From: Todiramphus chloris collaris
Taxonomy: Eukaryota > Chordata > Aves > Coraciiformes > Alcedinidae
Direction of reading: 5' to 3'
Length of the DNA: 64,000 nucleotides
Assembly (NCBI GenBank): GCA_025345505.1
Contig: JANVCC010000112.1
Span: 560,284 to 624,283, forward strand
Position 1 is the first letter of the stretch. Each line of letters opens with the position of its first letter. Shown piece by piece: positions 38,176 to 48,912 of this stretch. A program made the translations under genes and the position numbers. Below the pieces are notes generated by a model that was given only the letters and a program-made list of their open reading frames with translations, had not been told where the DNA came from and searched no databases.

Positions 38176-41074
38176 TGCTCCCAGTGCTGCAGCGTGAGGC
38201 TGCTCAGCCAGACCCACTACAAAGTCCTTTCTATCCTTGAATAAAACTGTGGCATTTTTGGCTCCATTTGTGGAATGGATAGGATGTCTTCGACAAAGAA
38301 GACCTCATTTTTCATCTCTCTGTTACAAGCAGGAAAAGAGACCCTGGTGCCTAAAGATAAGTAATGTTTTCTGGGTGTGGTTTGGTGCAATGCATAAAGG
38401 TAAAGAAAAAGAGCAGCACTACCCTGCTCAAGCAATCTTTGTGACTCCCCTTCGCTAAACATGTGTATTGTGGCACTTCCAGGAAGGACTGTGGCTCCAC
38501 TGCTGTGCAAACACATGGCAAGAGACCCTTCCACTCCAAAAAAGCTTCAGTAGTTCAAGCGCAGGAAGGCAGAACAGTGTTGTCAGTCCCATTGCACTGG
38601 CTGAAGTGTGAAGAGCAGAAATGTCGCAGATCTTGGCTAAGGTCATCCAGGCAGCTTTCAGCAGACATGTCCCTTGAGTCCAGGCATTTTTACTTCAAAG
38701 TCACAGAAGGTCAAGTTATGAAATATGCTCTTTTCCTCACCAGTAGTCCATTCCTTTCTTCAAGTGGAATTCTGTGCATACACTAAAGAGGATTTAACTG
38801 TAAAGTTCAGTAATCATGAGAAATGCAATCTGAAAATGGCACTTACCAGCTCACTCCATGTAAAGACAAGATTAAACATTGGATGCTACTGCTTCAGCAG
38901 AATTCCTACCACCACCAAGCACGTGTTTAAGAAACTCATACTTCAAAGGGCAGTCTGAAGTAAAACCAGCCTGCCTGTGCTCTGATACAAACCAGGGCTA
39001 AACTGAGATTTCTGAACAAATCCAAGTTCAGGCTTGTCCACCAAGTCCTCAAGTTTGACATGTCCATGTGTGGGAGGGTTTTCGTTCAACCAGTTGGGTA
39101 AAGATGGGGTTGGACTTAAGCTGTGCTTAAATGCAGGAGAAACATTCTCTGTAGTCCCCATCACTTTCCTTGGCTCGCATTCTCAAGGCGCAGCTGGGCA
39201 TCTAATTTCTGTTGATTTTTGAGCATCTGAGTGGTAACCCCTTTTGGAACCATGATAAATTTGGAGTATGTCCTGAATTAATATGTAATAAAGCCCTTTA
39301 CTGTACAATATTTAAATGGCAAATGGCAAAGTATGAGCCACACAAGAATCTGGGCAGTCTGGTCTAAGTACTAGGTAAAAAATTCTTTCCAGTAATGGCA
39401 TACTGGGCTTTCTGTGCTGTATTCCTTGTTTGTTTTGTAATGAATAAAACAATCCTGAGTCTCTGATGCCTGTTCTCACACAAGGAGACTGCTCCCTATG
39501 CTCCATTAATGACTTCCCACGGTGGTGTCAGCCGTTGCATTCTGATCTCCTAAAGCATAGAGGCTTCCCTCTGAAATAATGATCTAGTTTAATTGGCTTT
39601 AAATTAATGGAAAGAAAACTTGCTTATTGCAGTCACATCAACTTAAGACTTACAAGAAATTACCTATGTAACTGGGAAACAAAACAAAAGAGAACCTGGT
39701 ATTCTTTTGCGAATAGCTGTCTGCCACTGATGTTAGAAGGGCTGGAATTCTAGATTCTCAAAGAGATAGTCCTGTGATAGCACCAGGAATGTCCCTCACA
39801 GACTGGGATCCCGCTGGAGCAGGGCTCTGCAAACACTGAGAAATGATCTAGACTAAAACACTGAGATTTGAAGGGTGCAGTGTATCTCCAGTTTTGGTTG
39901 AATGCTTTCAAAACCGTACAGTATTTTTATCTGTGGAGCCAGCAAGGCATTGCAGGTAGCATTTGACTGAATGTTAATTTGGCTGGTTCTAATGCTGTGA
40001 TAACGAATCTACACAGCAGAGGACAGGAACTCTTTCATTTCTGGCCAGCTCAGTGCCTGGGTTTCTCCTTAACCATCCATGAACCAAATTCCCTCTCTGT
40101 CTGTCTCTGTGCCTCGGTCTCTCTCATGTCCATCACAAGATGATGGGGGTTCTAGACAGAAACTCCTAGATTCAAAAACTTGATTTATGCTGCAAAAGCT
40201 GTGAAGATACCTGCTGTGAAGCATTAATGGCAAATAAATTTGCTCAGTCATCAGTCCAGGAGTTACTATTTCTGCTCTTAACTGCATAAACAGCCATTTG
40301 TTACAAGTTTGAAGTAATGCTCAGGAGCTTCGCATCTGATTTGACTTGAAAATGCTATTAACTATTCCGAAAGCACAATCAACTGCTCTCCTGAGAGCTG
40401 CACGGATATAAATCAAAGCCTGTGGATGCTGTTGCTGCAACAGTGACAGAAACAAAACAGACATCTGGTGTGCTTTGCTATAATAGCTTCTAAATCCAGG
40501 AGAACTTTGAAGTGCTTCAAGAACTCCTACCCATAGTTACCTCCCAACAGGTAAGAATTACATTTTTAGCAATAATGTTTTCTCACCTGGCATGAATTTG
40601 AAAAGCACTGCTGAGTTCTAGAAGGGTTGTATTTTTATTTGGATGCTTCAGCTGTTGAATCACGACAAGTTGCAGGAAATTGGATTAAATTAAAAGGAAA
40701 ACTACAGTAACTTAATGAGAAAATCAGCATTAATCAGATTCTTATTTGAACTGCAGATGAATGAGTCGGGAATAAAACCACGGAAATTAATGACATTTTG
40801 GAGGTTTTGTCAGTTTGGTTATTTTTTTTTTTGCCCCTAGCAAAACCTTAACAAGAATGATATTTCCCCAAACTAACCCTAAAAGGAAACCCCAATGATG
40901 AAAACACTCAGGTGTTCCTAGGATAACTGATAATCTAGAAAACCAACAGAAAGGTAGCGTCAAATTGGAAAAATAAACTCCCATCTATCTTTCCACGCCC
41001 ACAGACACACAAAACCCAAACCCCTCAGAAAAGCACTGATAAACAGAAACTTTTTTTTATTCATTCACAGAGCA
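38176..41074. other. Intergenic sequence, no gene recognised
   Basis: Unique, moderately AT-rich sequence. Several overlapping small frames on both strands at 38217-38786 show no recognisable protein motif. Confidence 0.5.
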
Positions 41075-41468
41075 GACACGACAACGGGAAGGGAATTCTC
41101 TCCCGGCCAGCTCCGGGAGGGTAACACCGAGCGCATCACACTTCGCCCTTTCGCGTCTCAAGAAAGTGATAGAAAATGAAACGCCTTCATGAGCATCTTT
41201 CTGCTGCAGTGTGACCCCAGAGCCAGTATCTGGGTTCTGCCTGTTGCGCTGGAAGGCTCAGCGTGCTAAGGAGGTGCCCGAGGCCAGCCCGGGGCTGCCC
41301 CTTCCCCCGCCCCGCTCCCCCGGCGCTGCCGCCGGCCCCGCTCCGCCTGCGGATCCCGGGCGCCCTCCGGTGGCCCTGCCGCGCACCGCAGCTTCCAGCG
41401 CTGCAGCTCTGCCCCAGAGCATCTGCCCCCTGCCCCTCCGGGGTTTGGCTCCCACACTCCCGTAGGGC
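41075..41468. promoter_or_regulatory. CpG-dense block (CpG island-like), no gene assigned
   Basis: About 22 CpG dinucleotides occur within 41261-41465, plus further ones at 41077-41160. The DNA is strongly GC-rich, with Sp1-like 'cccgccccgc'. The surrounding intergenic DNA is AT-rich and CpG-poor. The segment ends about 10 bases before a CR1 copy. Such islands usually mark promoters, but no coding exon was recognised beside it. The 84-codon plus frame at 41211-41465 is proline/alanine-rich as expected from base composition alone. Confidence 0.6.
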
Positions 41469-41477
41469 TAGATTGAA

Positions 41478-41930
41478 ATCAGAGAATGCTCAGGGTTGGA
41501 AGGGACCTTAAAGCTGACCCAGTTCCACCCCCCCTGCCATGGGCAGGGACCCCTCCCACTAGAGCAGGTTGCTCACAGCCCCAGCCAGCCTGGCCTGAAA
41601 CACTTCCAAGGATGCGGCTTCCACCACCTCTCTGGGCAACCCCTGCCAGTGTCTCACTGGGGAAGAAATTCTTCCTCACGTCCAACCTGAATCGACCTCT
41701 CTCTAGTTTTAATCCATCCCCTCCAATCCTGTCACTGCCCCACAGCCTAACAAGTCCCTCCCCAGCTTTCTTGTAGCCCCTTCAGATCCTGGGAGGCCAC
41801 AAGAAGGTCTCCCCGGAGCCTTCTCTTCTCCAGGCTGAACAACCCCAGCTCTCTCAGTCTGTCCCCATAGCAGAGGTGCCCCAGCCCTCTGAGCATCCTC
41901 CTGGCCCTGCTCTGGACACGTTCCAACACA
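41478..41930 (-). mobile_element. CR1 LINE, 5'-truncated (about 450 bp), sister of the 22.2 kb copy
   Basis: The reverse-complement CR1 3' end ('atcagagaatgctcagggtt', 'ggaagggaccttaaagctga') runs through the 3' UTR into ORF2 sequence ('ggtctccccggagccttctc'). It aligns almost base for base with the 3' half of the plus-strand element at 22177-22999, apart from scattered substitutions and an indel of about 8-9 bases near 41660. Minus-strand frames at 41709-42004 carry the [12 protein letters not shown] segment of ORF2. Confidence 0.95.
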
Positions 41931-44900
41931 AATGTTACAGAGTAGAGAGCTGGCACTTGGGAGAGCAGCAGTAGAGCCACAGCCCCAGGCTGCTGTGACC
42001 ACACACCCTCAAACTCAGGAAATCTCCTTGCATCCTTCTACTCTTTACCTGGGCTTTTTTTAAAACCTTGCTTTATAAAGAGGCAGTAAACAGCACCCAG
42101 AAGCTTTTTCGCTTCTAAAGCATCTCTCAAAACTCTTGTTTCTGACTTGCTCTGTAGCATGGAAGAAATCACCTAGAAGGAGAAGCTGGCCATCACTGGC
42201 TTCAACCATTGCTGACCTGATGTAATGGCTTTACCCTTTCGCTACACTCTCTATTAATCTGCACAGCACTTAGTCCCAGAGGTCCATAGCTGAGATACCT
42301 ATTGCCTTCCTCTTAGCTACTCAGAATATAAACCACTGCCTCATATTTTACATCACCTCTACAAAGATGCCCTGGTTACACAAAAATGCTGGAGCATGAA
42401 CAAAGTCAGGTGTTAAATACTCAGTGTTTTCTATGGTTTATTTTCAATGAGAAATCTTACCAAAAAGGTACAACGCTCTGCGGTTTTCCTCTTTGCATTT
42501 GAATGAAAAAAAGCCTCCATAAACAGAATGCTTCTGGTCTATAAATAAGGAGCACTCCTATTTGCAAGCAGTGTGTATTGTCCCCCTCTGCACTCTGAGC
42601 TAACTGGCATATGTTTTACTGTCCTGAGGTTTCGTTAATGAACAATATTTCATTCAACACTAATTAAAATCTCTAGGCAGACCACGCTTAGCAATAGAGA
42701 TGCCAAATAAGAAAGCAGGGAACAGGTAAGCAGACAGCCTAATAACTGTAATTATTTTCTTGGGAAGTAGGAGGAAGGGGGAATAAAGCCCACGCATTAG
42801 AGACTCATAAATACAAAACACTTAAGAAAGTTGTCAGGTATGTTGAGCCACCATAATGAAGGCACTGATGTTGCTTTGAAAACCTTGTTTGAAAGAGTTT
42901 ATTCTGCAGATGACACATAGAGCCTGTTCTCAGGATGTTGTGAGTCTGCTGAGGCAGGAGAATCTTACCTCAGAAGCCTTCTGCTAGGACGAAAGGCTCC
43001 TCCCATAGGGTGAACTTGTTGGAGTATGAGGGGCATGACACATGGTTTTTCCATCTTTCAGGCTGTTCCTGGGGAACAGAAGCCATGGACCAAACCCTCT
43101 GAGTGCTCATAGGCATTTACAGCAGCTCTGGAATTTCTTAGACTTTTAATTTGTTTGCACAGGGAAAGTGGAAATATAAAATTCACCATAATGTCCAGGA
43201 GGAAGGCAGTGAGGTGGCCGTGAGAAGCAATGACAGCTGAGATGGGAGCATCATCTGCAGTCTGCCTTTTACAGAAGGCACCAGGCTGCTCTGTGGCCTC
43301 CACTCTTCCCCAGCCTCATCTTGGAAATCACATTTTGCTTTATTGATTTATTTCTCAGCTTTCTTGTGAGAGGTTCCTCCTCTGTTATTTCCCCTCAAGC
43401 TTTCCTATCGTGCAGAATTTGATTTCCTCCTAGCTGCTCCTTACCTGCCACTGGATTTAACCCCCACCTTACTGCTTGTAGTTTGTAAAACCCATCTCAA
43501 TCACTAAGACCTCTGGATTTTAGAGTCCAGTGTGTGAAAAAGTTTCACATAGTTGTGAGCTAGGACATCTGAAACTCCTTATCTGCAGTCTGGCACTCCA
43601 GAGCATCAGGAAGTCCCCCGAACCCGCAATCAGGAGACAGGAAAACAGCAGGATTCAAACTATGCAGAGGACTTCATCCTCTGTTGCAGTCCAACAGGAT
43701 CTACTGTTACCACCTGAAATCAGAGCCCTGTTATTCCACGAGCTAAAGAGATTAAGAGGAGGTGTCTCCTTCCTGAAGAATTTGAATATAAGAGGCAAAA
43801 GATAACAAAGAAGGGAACAAAACAACAAACAAGAGCAATGAAATGCAGGTGTCTGAACACCTTTAAGGATCTGAACCAAACCATTCCCTGAACAGCCACA
43901 AAGGACATTTCTATGACATCCCTCATGCCCCTTCTCTCCAGCCCCACTTCCCATACATCTCTTTGTGAAGTCTCCTGTGCCAGCCTTGTTCTGTACAGCC
44001 AGGCTCTGGGCACCCATCTGAGGAAGCACATTGAGCTTGGAGATCCATGATGCCGGCTGGGCAAACGAGAATGTCCACACTCTGCCACTGCTAAGGGTTT
44101 CTTTCTGACACATTCTTGTTTGAACTTCAGATAAAAGATGATAGAAATAGAAGGGGAAATGTGCTGAGACTTGAGCAAGGATTTCTCCGTTTCGCTTTTG
44201 CCGTTGTACGAGCTTGCATTAGCAGCTGTAATTAGTCAGCACCAGACCATCAGCTGTTACTGAAGTGTCTGTGACTAATTTGACACAAGATTTTTATGGG
44301 AATGAGCCTGTTAACGTTAAGAATTTACACTGACTGCTCTTCTGAAATGATGAACACAAGTCTCATCACAATGGCACTTCTGCTCTCGGAAATGGTTGTA
44401 ACATCAGTGACAGCCATCGGGGTTAGAACAATTTCTAGTGCCTTCTTTTGCCAATGAGAGGCAGGGCTCCAGAGGAGCTGGTCAGTTTATGAAGATCTCT
44501 CCAAGCTGATCGCTGGAATTTGGGAAAGGAATATGAATTTTCCTTTAAATCCTTTCTTTTGTTACATTTATCTTTACCCGCTGCAAGTAAAGTCATCTAT
44601 ACAGAACATATTGAGCTGAGTATTCTCTGCACACACTGCCATGATATACAGGTGATGGAAAGCTATTGCTTTGATAGACACATCTCCCCTTTTTAGGGCT
44701 CATCTCCAGAAGCAATATTGCTCTTTCAATGCCAAATGAAACTTCAGGGTCTCCTATGTCGAGCAGCTGGCAGGAGATATTTAGCGTTACGCGGCACTGA
44801 GTCGTGCTGTCCGTGGGCTAGAATTTCACATGCTCTGTCTGCATGTATTTTCATCATTTAACACGTGTAAGGGCGAAACCTCGCAGCGTTAGGCAGTGGT

Positions 44901-45410
44901 TATAGTCTCAAACTGGGTGGAAGGGTTATAACAGATAAATCTATTTAGAAAGAAAATGCCAATCCTGGTCAGAATCTTGGCTGTTTGCAAAACGGATCGG
45001 TTTTTGGAAAGCACTTGAATTTTCACTCATGCCACATCTTATTGTTTAAATTCCATCAATTAATGTCAAAACACCGCAACAATCTCCAGAATGGCTCTTG
45101 ACACCCACTAGAATGTGAAAGTAACTCACTAATGAGCAGTTACTCTGCCACAACAGTGCTCAGAATTCGGGATGATGGGGTATTTAGGTGTAATTCGTTA
45201 AATCTAAACGGACTCCTGAGTCTGTGTGTGTAGACACTCGGCTCTTCCTATGTTTGCTTCATTCCACTCGGTACCAATTGCACTATAAATACCTACATAA
45301 CCTCAAGTCCAATCAGCAATGCTTTCTAGGCACCTCTGTGTTTTGAACCTTTTGAGAGCGGGGAATTTCTCGCTTTCCACATTTCACAGACGGTGATACT
45401 ACAATTTCTG
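41931..45410. other. Intergenic sequence, no gene recognised
   Basis: AT-rich unique sequence. Two overlapping 152-codon minus frames at 43655-44178 are open at the same time, but neither resembles a protein. A TAAT- and CAGCTG-rich stretch at 44210-44290 could be regulatory. Confidence 0.45.
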
Positions 45411-45552
45411 AGATCACAGAATGGTAGAGGCTGGAAGGGACCTCTGCGGATCATCTCACCCAACCCTCCTCCTAAAGCAGGGTCACCCAGAGCAGGTTAC
45501 CCAGGATCACGTCCAAGCAGGTTTTAAATCTCTCCAGAGAAGGAGATGGTCA
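45411..45552 (-). mobile_element. CR1 LINE 3' end fragment (about 140 bp)
   Basis: 'gatcacagaatggtagaggc', 'tggaagggacctctgcggat', 'cagggtcacccagagcaggt' and 'tctccagagaaggaga' follow the reverse-complement CR1 3' UTR in order. It is truncated soon after, and the following sequence is not CR1. The 120-codon plus frame at 45421-45783 starts inside it and has no significance. Confidence 0.92.
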
Positions 45553-46554
45553 CAAATGGCTCGCTCCATGCTGGCTGTTTGCCTCGTCATCTCTGGAGGA
45601 TCTGGAGGATGGGATATGAGGATGATGGGCAAACACCTGATCTGGCATGGGGAGGGAAGGGGAAATGAGGGCTGGTTACTGTGGGGTTCCTTCCAGTCCT
45701 CTTTAAAGAAGAAACACTTATGGACATTTGTACCAATGTATTACAAAATTGTTTGCTGTCTTTTTTTCTTGATCAGTTTGTGAGGGTTTGTCCAAACACG
45801 GTTTAATTTTACTGGAAGAAAACAAGATGGCTTTAGCAATTAACTTTCTCCATGTTAATTGACATCCAATTAACCTACCAGAAATGTCTTTAATGTCAGT
45901 GTCATGTTTAAAAATATACCTTGTTGCTTTAATTGATCATGTAATCATCATCTTCATCTGGTTTAACTTCGTGGTCATTACACTGGGACCTGAATTGCCA
46001 CCAAGAATTATTAACTCTAAAAAGTTCTCCCTTCAACAGTAATTACCATTTACATGCAGACTGAGATATGATTAAAAGACTAACTCTTGCTTTTGTAATG
46101 CAAAACGTGGCTGATGTAAAGCCTTGTTTTCCAGGTGCCACCAGGAAGCTGGTTGCTGGACAGTTGTGTGTTTGGTCTGCTCCTGGTCCATGGGGACACC
46201 TCACTCACATCTCTTGCAGGTGCCACTGTCTCACAGAGCAGTTGTGTTGGCAGGGGACAATGAAAGGCTTACTGCTGTCAAAATGTGGGTGGCCATGGAT
46301 CTCATCCCTTCTGACGAATGGTGGTGGGTGTCTGCTGCTGTCCTTCAGCTTATTCATGGAATAGAAAGGCCAGGTTTTGCTGATTTGCCTCCACAGTTTA
46401 TGTGGGCAGCTTAATCTTTGGAGGCAAAAGCAATTTTTGTTGACAGATCTTTGAAATATGTCACGGGGTGAAGTATTTTGGGGTGTGAATTGTATTAGCT
46501 TGTTTGTATAAGATAGTGGAGAGTTGGTGTAGGATTAACCACCCTGGTAGCTAA

Positions 46555-46650
46555 CTATTAATATATGTAGATTTCTCTTTATAAGACATTTATAAGTTGC
46601 AGAAGTATAATAACTATCTACAATTATATATAATAATTATATAAGTATGT
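46555..46650. repeat. AT-rich low-complexity patch
   Basis: Repeated 'attatata', 'ataattat' and 'tataag' strings without a fixed period. Confidence 0.65.
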
Positions 46651-47199
46651 AGATGCCTAACTATGGTGGTCTAGTGCAGATCTTCAGATGTCTAAGCACA
46701 TGGCCTTTGGTGACCTGATGGCTTCATCCCTACGTCTTATCCCCATGTCACAGACAAGGTTACACCTGCCTCCCTTAAAGGGCCTACCATCTTCTCACAA
46801 GCAGGTATGAAGAATACAAGTATAAGAGGTGTATGTATGGAGACCTGGAAGATGACATCATGAAGAGATGTGGATGTCAAACTTCGAATGGCAGCTCCAG
46901 CCTGTCAATCTCCGGAGGAGGTCTTCATCCTGCAGCATACAGATCTGTTTGCATGGTTTAGTAAATTATTTATTTATTCATATATTACTGTGGTGCATAT
47001 TTGCATAGCTTATGGGGTGGTATTAAAGTTTATCACCTTGGATTTTTACCTTTGAATTTTGGAAAGTAGCCTGGGAATCACACCAGCTCTGTTATTTGAT
47101 GATGAAAAATGGGTGGAAAAAATCTGTTTGCCTTTTTAAACCGAGGTTTATAGCCAGATTTGCCTGTACATGTGCATATATAGCTCTAAATGTATGCTT

Positions 47200-47218
47200 G
47201 TGTATATATATTTACCTA

Positions 47219-47250
<32 letters not shown>

Positions 47251-47251
47251 A
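47200..47251 (+). repeat. (TG)n(TA)n compound dinucleotide microsatellite
   Basis: About five TG units pass into about eleven TA units ending at 47251. Shorter TA-rich runs lie just before. Confidence 0.92.
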
Positions 47252-48631
47252 AGTCCAGATATAAGCAAGGCAGGTTTCATCACCTGGTCCCTATGCACAC
47301 CGAGCAAAGAGCTGCACCTTGGGTGGAGGTGACACCATCCCTGCCTCCCTGATCTCTTCCCAGCAAGTCACCCATTTCTAAGAGTGAAACAACATTTTCT
47401 TTCCAAAGGTAACCTTGGAAATGCCCCTTCTGGAATGTGCTCCTGAAATTTCCATCGCTCTTCAAGGCAGCAGTAAAACAAAGTAACATTCCAGCTGTTC
47501 CTGTATTGCTGCAGATTATGGATATTATTCTATTGTGCTTATTTGAACATTGACTTAATTTTTTAATTAGGTTCCTGTGCCTAATTGCTCGGGAAATACA
47601 CCTCCTAGTAAAAAATGTTGCTCCTTGCTACTTATAAGAAGCTAAATACCTCATCACAAAAAAGCATTGCGTTCTATAAATGTCTATGTTATAGCTCATT
47701 AAGCTGATATTTTTAAGTCATTTTAAATAATGTGGTTTTCTCTTTAAAGCTGAACAGAATGAAGTATTTTCTTTAAAAGGGAAAATTAAATCACGGAAAA
47801 TAATAATTTATTACTTTTGCTCTGGCAGGCTAGGCATCAATTTGATGTTGTTCAGCTAGTACTGCGATGGCGTTAAAAGTTGCCTTCCCCTCCCAAAACA
47901 ACAAATGAGTTTTGATTTCTCTTCATTAAATGCATCATTAATTCCTCCTACTACTTTCTGTTTGTTTTCCCTTCCATACTGTCTTGTTCCTGTAAATTTA
48001 ATTCAGGCAGAGCATCCATCACTTTCTTGTAATTAGCACTTGGAGATATGAAGTCTTCCAGGCATTATCACTCCTGCACGAGTGCTGAGAGATGGACAGG
48101 TCTATTTGCCTCAGAAATTTGCACCGATTCCCAAAGAGCCTAAAGAATTTGGAGCTTGAATTTGGATGAAGCAGGAGGGCTCTGGGGGCTTTTTTCCAAG
48201 TTCAAGCCAGCAACCAGGCGTTTCCCACTTTTACCATTTGCAGTTTCCATTTTGATTCTCTTTTCAGCAATGAAAACAAAGGCAGCATTGCAAGGACTTT
48301 CTTTAGAAGAGCTCTTGCTTTCTCATGATTGGGTTAAGCGGAGTCCAGGACTGAAGCCTGTTAGGCTTTTTGGAATTTCAGCTGGATGTGGGATGATGTC
48401 AGTCAGCAGTTCACTGAACAGCCAACTACTGCCCGAGTTAGAGGATGTGAGAATTTCCTCCTATAGCTTTGCAACTTCAGAGTATTTCTAATCAAGGTAT
48501 GATATTGTACCTCGTTTCACGCTGACAGGGCTGTGGATATAACCATTATGGTGAATGCTGGTTGAATTGTGTCCCCTCTCTGTAAGGATGCCACAGCTGG
48601 AACCTTTTGACTAAATTTTTTTATTGGAAAT

Positions 48632-48912
48632 AAAAGAAAAGAAGAGAAGAGAAAAGAAAAGAAGAGAAAAAAAAAGAAAAGAAAAGAAAAGAAAAGAAAA
48701 GAAAAGAAAAGAAAAGAAAAGAAAAGAAGAGAAAAGAAGAGAAAAGAAAAGAAGAGAAAAGNNNNNNNNNNNNNNNNNNNNNNNNNNNNNNNNNNNNNNN
48801 NNNNNNNNNNNNNNNNNNNNNNNNNNNNNNNNNNNNNNNNNNNNNNNNNNNNNNNNNNNNNGAAAAGAAAAGAAAAGAAAAGAAAAGAAAAGAAAAGAAA
48901 AGAAAAGAGAAA
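48632..48912 (+). repeat. (GAAAA)n pentanucleotide microsatellite containing an assembly gap
   Basis: Long runs of GAAAA with interspersed GAAGA variants lie on both sides of a 100-N gap (48762-48861). The left flank has GAAGA interruptions and the right flank is almost pure. The lysine-rich and phenylalanine-rich frames across it are artefacts. The true repeat length is unknown. Confidence 0.97.
48762..48861. other. Assembly gap (100 N)
   Basis: Exactly 100 undetermined bases, a length commonly used for gaps of unknown size, placed inside the pentanucleotide repeat. Confidence 0.99.

Larger units (their letters stand above)
45553..48631. other. Intergenic sequence, no gene recognised
   Basis: AT-rich sequence with the simple repeats listed separately. 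The stretch 47480-47960 is repeat-free, with TTAATTAGG, CCTAATTG and similar homeodomain-type motifs. No coding exon is recognised. Confidence 0.45.

Noticed and set aside
43655-44178. Two overlapping 152-codon minus frames
   Set aside because: No recognisable motif in either. Two open frames on the same strand in moderately GC-rich DNA is compatible with chance.
46725-46765. 'cttatccccatgtcacagac' resembling a reverse MIR tail
   Set aside because: Too short and isolated to separate from chance.
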